Assembly: GCA_003229755.1 (NCBI GenBank)
Contig: QIFJ01000248.1
Coordinates: 1 to 11,071, forward strand
Length of the DNA: 11,071 nucleotides
DNA from: Pseudomonadota bacterium
GTDB taxonomy: Bacteria > BMS3Abin14
Direction of reading: 5' to 3'
Shown: positions 7,104 through 11,071 of the stretch, one piece after another
Numbering within the stretch: position 1 is the stretch's first letter
Layout: each line of letters opens with the position of its first letter
Notes under the pieces: model-generated
Databases searched by the model: none
Told to the model about the DNA's origin: nothing
What the model saw: the letters and a program-made list of their open reading frames with translations, nothing else
Program-made: the position numbers and the translations under genes

Positions 7104-7173
7104 TTGAAGGTTGAACATCGAACATTGAGGACTGAACATTCAACATTCAACTTTTTACGTTTAACTTTTTTAA
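7104..7173. repeat. Ten in-phase heptads immediately upstream of murI
   Basis: This is the longest tract in the window. It begins TTGAAGG, TTGAACA, TCGAACA, TTGAGGA, CTGAACA, TTCAACA, drifts to T-rich words (TTTTACG, TTTAACT) and ends TTTTTAA. The phase is unbroken for 70 bases. It stops two bases before the murI Shine-Dalgarno (AGAAGGG, 7176-7182). Confidence 0.7.
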
Positions 7174-7189
7174 GCAGAAGGGTAAATTT

Positions 7190-7987
7190 ATCAAACTGGG
7201 TATATTCGATTCAGGAATTGGCGGGCTCACTGTATACAGGTCAGTGCGGAGGGAGGTGCCTTCGGCATCAATTCTGTACTTCGGAGATACAGCCAGGGTT
7301 CCATATGGTACCAAGTCGGCCAGGACCGTGACACGTTTTAGCCTGCAGATAGCCGACTACCTGATATCGCGGGATGTTAACGCCATCGTGGTTGCATGCA
7401 ATACGGCATCTGCCTACAGCCTGGACAGGTTAAGAAACGGCCTGGATGTTCCGGTCTTCGGTGTTGTTGAGCCGGGCGCCAGGGCGGCTGCCGGAGTAAC
7501 AAAACGTGGTGTCGTAGGGGTAATAGGAACCAGGGGCACGATCTCCTCCGGAGCCTACCAGCAAGCGATATTGAGCATCGATCCTGAAATAAAGGTTGTC
7601 GCGGCTCCATGTCCGCTTTTTGTGCCGCTGGTTGAGGAAGGGCTGCTGGATGACGATGTTACTTTCGAAATAGCGAACAGGTACCTTGAACCTCTGATAC
7701 TTCAGGGAGTAGATACGCTGGTCCTGGGATGCACCCACTATCCGATGTTGAAGAGTATTATTTCCAGGATAATGGGAGACGACGTGATTCTAATCGATTC
7801 GGCTGACGAAACCAGTATGGAAGTCAGGGAATATGTGGAAAGCAAGACCGGTGTGACAGGCACTGAAACAGGTTCTGTCCGCTTTGAAGTTTCCGATTCG
7901 CCCACGCAGTTTACCGATGTGGGGCGGATCTTCCTTAATGAGGAACTGGAAAATGTAACCCGGGTAACACTTGAGGAGGGAGATTGA
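7190..7987 (+). CDS. murI: Glutamate racemase MurI, apparent ATC start
   Basis: MurI interconverts L- and D-glutamate, supplying D-glutamate for peptidoglycan. From 7190 the product is 265 residues, normal for the family. FDSGIGGLTV (residues 6-15) carries the catalytic-site aspartate; YFGDTARVPYG, the first catalytic cysteine in VACNTAS and the second in LGCTHYP follow in the expected order. The frame has no ATG, GTG or TTG between the stop at 7133-7135 and GTG 7244, and starting at that GTG would delete the whole DSGIGG motif. ATC at 7190 gives the typical (M)KLGIFDSGIGG opening and lies seven bases after AGAAGGG; CTG at 7196 is a weaker alternative. A base error in an original ATG is also possible. 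The product is certain, the start is not. It ends one base before rph. Confidence 0.9.
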   Translation: MKLGIFDSGIGGLTVYRSVRREVPSASILYFGDTARVPYGTKSARTVTRFSLQIADYLISRDVNAIVVACNTASAYSLDRLRNGLDVPVFGVVEPGARAAAGVTKRGVVGVIGTRGTISSGAYQQAILSIDPEIKVVAAPCPLFVPLVEEGLLDDDVTFEIANRYLEPLILQGVDTLVLGCTHYPMLKSIISRIMGDDVILIDSADETSMEVREYVESKTGVTGTETGSVRFEVSDSPTQFTDVGRIFLNEELENVTRVTLEEGD

Positions 7988-7988
7988 C

Positions 7989-8744
7989 GTGTCCGACTTG
8001 ACCTACAAGCTCGGGGAACTGATCAGGCCCGACGGCCGTGAGCCGGACCAGATCAGGGAACTGAAGATCGAACGGCCCTATCTGATGCACGCGGAGGGAA
8101 GCGTTCTGCTGGAAATGGGAAAGACCAGGGTGGTCTGCAGCGCATCGGTTGAGGAACGTGTACCCCCCTTCCTGAAAGGTACGGGGCAGGGATGGGTAAC
8201 TGCTGAATACGCTATGCTCCCGAGATCCACCCAGAAAAGGATCACAAGGGACACAGTAACACGGACAGCCGGCCGCGCTTCCGAGATCCAGAGATTGATA
8301 GGCCGCACCATGCGGGCGGTTGTGGATACGGCTGCGCTGGGAGAGAGGACGCTGTGGATAGACTGCGATATCATCCAGGCGGACGGGGGCACAAGAACTG
8401 CCGCTATTAACGGCGCCTTTATTGCCCTGGTGGATGCCCTGAGGAACATGCAGAAGGGAAAGAAGATCCGGAAGATACCTGTTGAGGACTTCATGGCAGC
8501 TGTAAGTGTGGGGATAGTGGATCAGAAGATACTTCTTGACCTGTCCTATATTGAGGACTCACAGGCTGATGTGGATCTGACCCTGGTCATGACCGGAAGC
8601 GGCCGTATTGTTGAGATCCAGGGCGGCGGCGAGGGGACTACTTTCAGCAGGGAAGACCTGGATCTTATGGTGGAGGAGGGGGCTAAGGGGATCAAGAAAC
8701 TTATCAAGTGGCAGAGGAGCATCATTGGAGACCTCCATAAATAA
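7989..8744 (+). CDS. rph: Ribonuclease PH
   Basis: RNase PH is a phosphate-dependent 3'-to-5' exoribonuclease that trims tRNA precursors and forms a ring-shaped hexamer. The 251-residue product is slightly longer than many (about 240) because of a short N-terminal lead. RPDGREPDQIRELKIE (13-28) is the family opening. RTAGRASEIQRLIGRTMRAV (92-111), DCDIIQADGGTRTAAINGA (123-141), VGIVDQ (176-181) and ADVDLTLVMTGSGRIVEIQG (193-212) are the conserved core, with the acidic and arginine positions intact. The GTG at 7989 follows AGGAGG at ideal distance and one base after the murI stop. A TTG at 7971 would overlap murI and precede that ribosome binding site, so I reject it. Coupled translation with murI is likely. 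Confidence 0.96.
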   Translation: MSDLTYKLGELIRPDGREPDQIRELKIERPYLMHAEGSVLLEMGKTRVVCSASVEERVPPFLKGTGQGWVTAEYAMLPRSTQKRITRDTVTRTAGRASEIQRLIGRTMRAVVDTAALGERTLWIDCDIIQADGGTRTAAINGAFIALVDALRNMQKGKKIRKIPVEDFMAAVSVGIVDQKILLDLSYIEDSQADVDLTLVMTGSGRIVEIQGGGEGTTFSREDLDLMVEEGAKGIKKLIKWQRSIIGDLHK

Positions 8745-8760
8745 CTGTCTCCAATGATGC
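8719..8760 (+). terminator. Perfect 14-bp inverted repeat spanning the rph stop codon
   Basis: The arms at 8719-8732 and 8747-8760 are exactly complementary over 14 bases, with a 14-base loop that contains the TAA stop (8742-8744). No T-tract follows the right arm, so a classical intrinsic terminator is not shown. It could be a U-less terminator, an mRNA 3'-end stabiliser or a protein-binding site. Confidence 0.5.
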
Positions 8761-8762
8761 GG

Positions 8763-8790
8763 TCCCAGGACCCAAGACCCAGGCCCCAGG
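8763..8790. repeat. GC-rich heptad tract, TCCCAGG type
   Basis: Four in-phase words (TCCCAGG, ACCCAAG, ACCCAGG, CCCCAGG). They match the tract at 6943-6970 position by position if the leading TT is read as NC, suggesting a shared ancestor or convergent expansion. Confidence 0.65.
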
Positions 8791-8804
8791 TATAGATAAA
8801 GCGG

Positions 8805-8885
8805 AATCGGGGAACCGGTGAAACGGAGAATCGGTGTCTTTATGCGTAACGAAGTACCGGCGTGTCGGTGTAAGGGTGTAAATCC
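8805..8885. repeat. Period-eight tandem words
   Basis: AATCGGGG, AACCGGTG, AAACGGAG and AATCGGTG occupy 8805-8836 in unbroken octads. After 17 other bases, GTACCGGC, GTGTCGGT, GTAAGGGT and GTAAATCC form a second octad run (8854-8885). This is the only clear period-eight block in the window. Confidence 0.6.
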
Positions 8886-8894
8886 CTCTTCCTT

Positions 8895-8923
8895 GATGGC
8901 CTGCACTGAGCCTGTCGAAGTGG
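8895..8923. repeat. Copy 2 of the dispersed CTTCGACAGG repeat (reverse orientation)
   Basis: The segment GATGGCCTGCACTG followed by AGCCTGTCGAAGTGG is the reverse complement of the two ends of 2339-2390 and lacks that copy's internal extra bases. Confidence 0.5.
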
Positions 8924-8943
8924 AGAGGTTACTAATATCTACA

Positions 8944-8964
8944 CCCCTCCCTTGAGGGGAGGGG
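8944..8964. repeat. CCCCTCCC/GGGAGGGG hairpin
   Basis: CCCCTCCC (8944-8951) and GGGAGGGG (8957-8964) are exactly complementary around a five-base loop. A long purine run (to about 8979) continues to the right. Related to the inverted repeat at 6995-7058. Confidence 0.5.
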
Positions 8965-8990
8965 AAGGGGGAGGGTGGGTCTCTGTAACA

Positions 8991-9034
8991 TGGGACCTGA
9001 AACTTGGAACCTGAAACTCCACGCATAGGCGTGG
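8991..9034. repeat. TGGAACC/TGAAACT heptads plus hairpin, copy 2
   Basis: Four in-phase heptads (TGGGACC, TGAAACT, TGGAACC, TGAAACT; 8991-9018) lead into the hairpin CCACGC-ATAG-GCGTGG (9019-9034). Bases 9012-9034 are identical to 7081-7103, where the same hairpin also directly follows heptads. It ends 37 bases before the rdgB start. Confidence 0.65.
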
Positions 9035-9071
9035 CCGATCTTGGATCAAAAAAAACGTTGAACACCTCAAA

Positions 9072-9686
9072 ATGAAGATACTACTAGCTACAAAAAGTCA
9101 GAGCAAAATAAAGGAAATAAGGGACATACTAGAGCGCCCGGGCCTTGAAGTTTTCCCCCTGGACTACCTGGAGGGCGAACCGCCGGAAGTCATCGAGGAC
9201 GGGAAGACCTTTCTTGCAAACGCGCGAAAAAAAGCGCTGGCGATCGCGGAATGGTCAGGCATGCCGGCCCTGGCTGATGATTCGGGGCTGATAGTGGACG
9301 CCCTCGGCGGCGAACCGGGAATCAGGTCTTCACGTTATGCCGGAACAGACGGAGATAGCGCTGCCAACAACACTCTTCTGCTGAAAAGGATGGAAGACGT
9401 TCCTGACGAAAAGAGAACTGCCCGGTTTCTGTGCGTGATCTGCCTGGCCATGCCGGGTGGTAGAACATGGGAGACAGACGGCACGGTTGAAGGCAGGATC
9501 ACCAGGGAAAAGCAGGGTGCAGGCGGTTTCGGGTATGACCCGGTCTTCTTCTATGAGCCTGCCGGAATGACCTTCGGCCGGATGGGGCCCGATGAAAAAA
9601 ATGCCGTGAGCCACAGAGCCAGGGCGATTACAGCGATGGCCAGAAGAATTCCGGATATCGAAGAAAACCTTGAAAATTTAAGTTAA
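9072..9686 (+). CDS. rdgB: XTP/dITP pyrophosphatase (RdgB/Ham1 family)
   Basis: The enzyme hydrolyses non-canonical purine nucleotides (XTP, ITP, dITP) to monophosphates, keeping them out of DNA and RNA. The 204-residue product is of family length. ATKSQSKIKEI (6-16) is the N-terminal SxxK-type substrate motif; TFLANARKKA (47-56), ADDSGLIVDALGGEPGIRS (68-86), GYDPVFF (155-161) and SHRARA (179-184) are the conserved metal- and base-binding segments. Murl, rph and rdgB adjacency is common in bacteria. The ATG at 9072 has no recognisable Shine-Dalgarno, and the 327-base repeat-rich gap upstream shows no strong promoter to my reading. How it is expressed is therefore unclear. Confidence 0.96.
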   Translation: MKILLATKSQSKIKEIRDILERPGLEVFPLDYLEGEPPEVIEDGKTFLANARKKALAIAEWSGMPALADDSGLIVDALGGEPGIRSSRYAGTDGDSAANNTLLLKRMEDVPDEKRTARFLCVICLAMPGGRTWETDGTVEGRITREKQGAGGFGYDPVFFYEPAGMTFGRMGPDEKNAVSHRARAITAMARRIPDIEENLENLS

Positions 9687-9697
9687 TATTGTAAAGT
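9670..9697 (+). promoter_or_regulatory. Probable promoter of the tRNA-Pro gene
   Basis: TTGAAA (9670-9675) and TAAAGT (9692-9697) lie 16 bases apart and overlap the last codons of rdgB. Transcription would start about two or three bases before the mature tRNA 5' end at 9707. The match is fair, not strong. Confidence 0.4.
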
Positions 9698-9706
9698 AGC
9701 GCGGTT

Positions 9707-9783
<77 letters not shown>

Positions 9784-9816
9784 GCTTTTCTCTTTTCTGG
9801 AGGAAAAGAGAAAAGC
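9784..9816 (+). terminator. Perfect 14-bp hairpin abutting tRNA-Pro
   Basis: GCTTTTCTCTTTTC (9784-9797) pairs exactly with GAAAAGAGAAAAGC (9803-9816) around the loop TGGAG. It begins at the base after the encoded CCA. The left arm is nearly all pyrimidine; no T-tract follows the right arm. It may mark the tRNA 3' processing boundary or end transcription; either role is inferred. Confidence 0.5.
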
Positions 9817-9887
9817 AGTCCGAAGTCGAAGTACTAAGTGCGTAGCTGTATATATTACCTCGAACTTCGACCACGCACTTCGACTGC
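9815..9887. repeat. Inverted repeat with CGAAGT heptads between the tRNA genes
   Basis: GCAGTC, CGAAGT and GTGCGT in the left half (9815-9843) appear in reverse complement as ACGCACTTCGACTGC (9873-9887). The left half contains extra CGAAGT-type words in seven-base steps (CCGAAGT, CGAAGTA, CTAAGTG from 9820). Similar words occur near 2262-2298. Confidence 0.5.
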
Positions 9888-9906
9888 GGTTTCCTGAAGA
9901 AACCGC
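9886..9906. repeat. Perfect 8-bp hairpin just before tRNA-Arg
   Basis: GCGGTTTC (9886-9893) pairs with GAAACCGC (9899-9906) around CTGAA. The hairpin ends three bases before the tRNA-Arg 5' end. It could separate the two tRNAs in a common precursor, but that is inference. Confidence 0.45.
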
Positions 9907-9909
9907 TAT

Positions 9910-9986
<77 letters not shown>

Positions 9987-10288
9987 GCAATATCAAGGGG
10001 TTAAAGGGGTTACAGCGTTATCTGTGGCCCCTTGCTTCTTGTAACCGGTCTTAGGGAACGCCCCAGGGAACAAACGAGGCTTCACTAGGCTCCCTTTTTG
10101 GCCTGCCCTAACTTCGGGTGATCCGGCCTTCTCCCAGTCTTTAGGGTGTTGTGTAACTTCGGGTCCAGCTCCTCTTTTTGGGGTGCAATAATTGTCCCCC
10201 CGCCTCTCTTTTAAGGTCTGATGCAACTTCGGACGTTCTCCCTCCCAGGATCCGGTTCTCTCTGACTCAGGATGTCCAGAGCGAGCCC
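9987..10288. other. Non-coding stretch with repeated AACTTCGG words
   Basis: I see no convincing gene here. Just after the tRNA lies a tandem GGGGTTA pair (period nine, about 9996-10011). AACTTCGG occurs three times, at 10110-10117, 10155-10162 and 10225-10232, each preceded by a CTTTTTGG- or CTTTTAAGG-like run and followed by C/T-rich sequence. These look like degenerate direct repeats with spacings of 45 and 70 bases. A 77-codon frame on the minus strand (9993-10226) lacks a ribosome binding site and is probably fortuitous. Confidence 0.4.
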
Positions 10289-10315
10289 TTGATAATCACC
10301 CTGCCAGCGTATAAT
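10289..10315 (+). promoter_or_regulatory. Possible promoter of the unknown 114-residue gene
   Basis: TTGATA (10289-10294) and a perfect TATAAT (10310-10315) are 15 bases apart, shorter than the usual 17. The start would lie near 10322, about 33 bases ahead of the ATG at 10355. Confidence 0.4.
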
Positions 10316-10354
10316 GTTTAATCCTCACCTGTAAACCTGTAAAGGGGGAGAAAT

Positions 10355-10699
10355 ATGAGCAAAAAGAGGTTCGAGAATTTCAGTTTTACCGACATGGAGT
10401 ACTTATATCAAGGATTGAAAGCCCTGATAGAACAGGGTGAAGGTGTGGGCTTCCACAATGCTGACATGGGGCATCCTACCTATAGACTTGGGGCTGAAGG
10501 CGTAACCATTAAGGATAACCAACTGTGCGCCGAGAGTCCGGGCGTCAACGGACTGTTCCAGATGCTTTCTGAAGTGTCCACTAGGTTAAAGGAAGAGGGG
10601 ATCGAAGAGCTCCATTATATCTGGTGGTATGACTTCACAAGTTGGGAGAAGTTCTGCCAGTTTGCACTAAATATCTACAAGAGCCAAGGTGGTTTGTAA
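10355..10699 (+). CDS. Hypothetical protein, 114 residues
   Basis: I do not recognise this protein. It begins at ATG 10355 after an excellent Shine-Dalgarno (AAAGGGGGAG), and a promoter-like pair lies upstream, so it is probably real. The product is soluble-looking and mildly acidic with many aromatic residues, including LHYIWWYDFTSWEKF (86-100). It has no membrane segment, no signal peptide, and only two cysteines (Cys58 and Cys101), so no metal-binding cluster. Residues 12-30 and 66-81 look helical. It stands alone between the tRNA-Arg gene and an insertion sequence, a typical place for accessory cargo, but nothing indicates a function. A ten-codon frame with its own AGGAG (10709-10741) follows at once and is too short to call. 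Confidence 0.65.
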   Translation: MSKKRFENFSFTDMEYLYQGLKALIEQGEGVGFHNADMGHPTYRLGAEGVTIKDNQLCAESPGVNGLFQMLSEVSTRLKEEGIEELHYIWWYDFTSWEKFCQFALNIYKSQGGL

Positions 10700-10829
10700 A
10701 GGAGCATTATGGGATTTTCGACACCAACTCCTCTACTTTAGCTTCCTCCACCCGCAGGGGAGACATGAGTCCGGGAACCCTCCCACCATGTCACCCCCTG
10801 GCGAGCTTCGGAATTGCTATACGTTGGTA

Positions 10830-11071
10830 TGTAAACATCCCTTTTTTAGTGCCACGGTGAAGTTTGGTTTTCCTCAGATTTATTTGCCTTCCGATACTCT
10901 TCCAGAGTCAGGTTCCCGAGAGACTCATGGGGCCTGATCTCGTTGTATTCAATCAGCCAGTTATCAGTGACCTTCCGAGAAAAACCTTGGGGACGTATCC
11001 TGCTTTTTAAGCTTTTTCGTTCCTTGGATCTACCATCGTTCAGCATCCATCTCCACTCCCTCTGGATAAAG
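10830..11071 (-). mobile_element. 3' end of an IS3-family-like insertion sequence
   Basis: The minus-strand transposase end at 10846 is followed by a short tail to about 10830, where TGTAAACATCCC begins with the TG expected at an IS3-family terminus. The other end lies outside the window, so the inverted repeats and target duplication cannot be checked. The boundary is inferred. Confidence 0.45.
10846..11070 (-). pseudogene. IS3-family-like transposase, C-terminal part, possibly frameshifted
   Basis: The frame is open from the right edge to TAA at 10848-10846, so this may be the end of a longer gene. The segment NWLIEYNEIRPHESLG and the following NLTLEEYRKA match the C-terminal integrase-core end of IS3-type transposases (W..EYN..RPHESLG..T..EY). 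The codons nearer the edge (about 11070-10995, QREWRWMLNDGRSKERKSLK and on) do not look like the family's usual segment before that motif, which normally holds the catalytic glutamate helix. This suggests a frameshift or rearrangement, so the copy may be dead. If it is only an unfamiliar subgroup, it would be an intact partial gene. Confidence 0.55.

Noticed and set aside
6933..7139. Minus-strand frame rich in Pro/Ser across the gap after the GerMN gene
   Set aside because: It translates heptads and a C-rich repeat; it has no start signal and no family likeness.
7066..7173. CRISPR-like array before murI
   Set aside because: The repeats are seven bases with no spacers, degenerate and contiguous; there are no cas genes.
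7244..7987. GTG 7244 as the murI start
   Set aside because: It would delete the DSGIGG catalytic motif and has no well-placed ribosome binding site.
7971..7988. TTG 7971 as the rph start
   Set aside because: It overlaps the murI end and lies upstream of the strong AGGAGG that serves GTG 7989.
8559..9065. Minus-strand frame with PSPFPSPQGRG-like text
   Set aside because: It overlaps the end of rph and the repeat-filled gap; such text is typical of translated intergenic repeats.
9993..10226. 77-codon minus-strand frame right of tRNA-Arg
   Set aside because: It has no ribosome binding site, and its repeated PEV text simply reflects the AACTTCGG direct repeats.
10709..10741. Ten-codon frame with AGGAG after the unknown gene
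   Set aside because: Too short to support without conservation; it may be chance.

Overview
This window looks like chromosomal DNA from an anaerobic-type, Gram-negative-like bacterium. The gene set and the order penicillin-binding protein 1A, amidase, GerMN protein, murI, rph, rdgB recall Desulfobacterota, Desulfuromonadota or related lineages. That placement is inferred from gene order, not demonstrated. Translation starts are varied: GTG and TTG outnumber ATG among the protein genes, and murI appears to have no canonical start at all.

Layout. The left block (1-2052) is on the minus strand and reads prmA (ribosomal protein L11 methyltransferase), rsmE (16S rRNA m3U1498 methyltransferase), then a truncated RDD-family membrane protein with an N-terminal zinc ribbon. 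A 570-base divergent gap (2053-2622) is packed with small repeats and ends in a good sigma-70-type promoter. On the plus strand follow a class A penicillin-binding protein (2623-5070), an N-acetylmuramoyl-L-alanine amidase (5079-6356) and a membrane-anchored GerMN-domain protein (6358-6930). These are packed tightly enough to be one envelope operon. After a 259-base repeat-filled gap come murI (glutamate racemase) and rph (RNase PH), one base apart. A second repeat-filled gap (8745-9071) precedes rdgB (XTP/dITP pyrophosphatase). Two tRNA genes, Pro(TGG) and Arg(TCT), follow. The right end (about 9987-11071) has an accessory character: a non-coding stretch with repeated words, a 114-residue protein I do not recognise, and the 3' end of an IS3-family-like transposase on the minus strand running off the window.

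The genes fit together as cell-wall supply and remodelling (D-glutamate from MurI, polymerisation and cross-linking by the penicillin-binding protein, cleavage by the amidase) plus housekeeping RNA, ribosome and nucleotide-pool functions.

I found no new defence or metabolic system. The most unusual feature is the intergenic DNA. Most gaps longer than about 50 bases left of the tRNA-Arg gene are built largely of degenerate tandem words. The word sequence differs from place to place, but the period is usually exactly seven bases (eight in one place). Hairpins and short mobile-type repeats are interspersed. The second point of note is the murI start, where the only Shine-Dalgarno-compatible initiation codon that keeps the catalytic DSGIGG motif is ATC.
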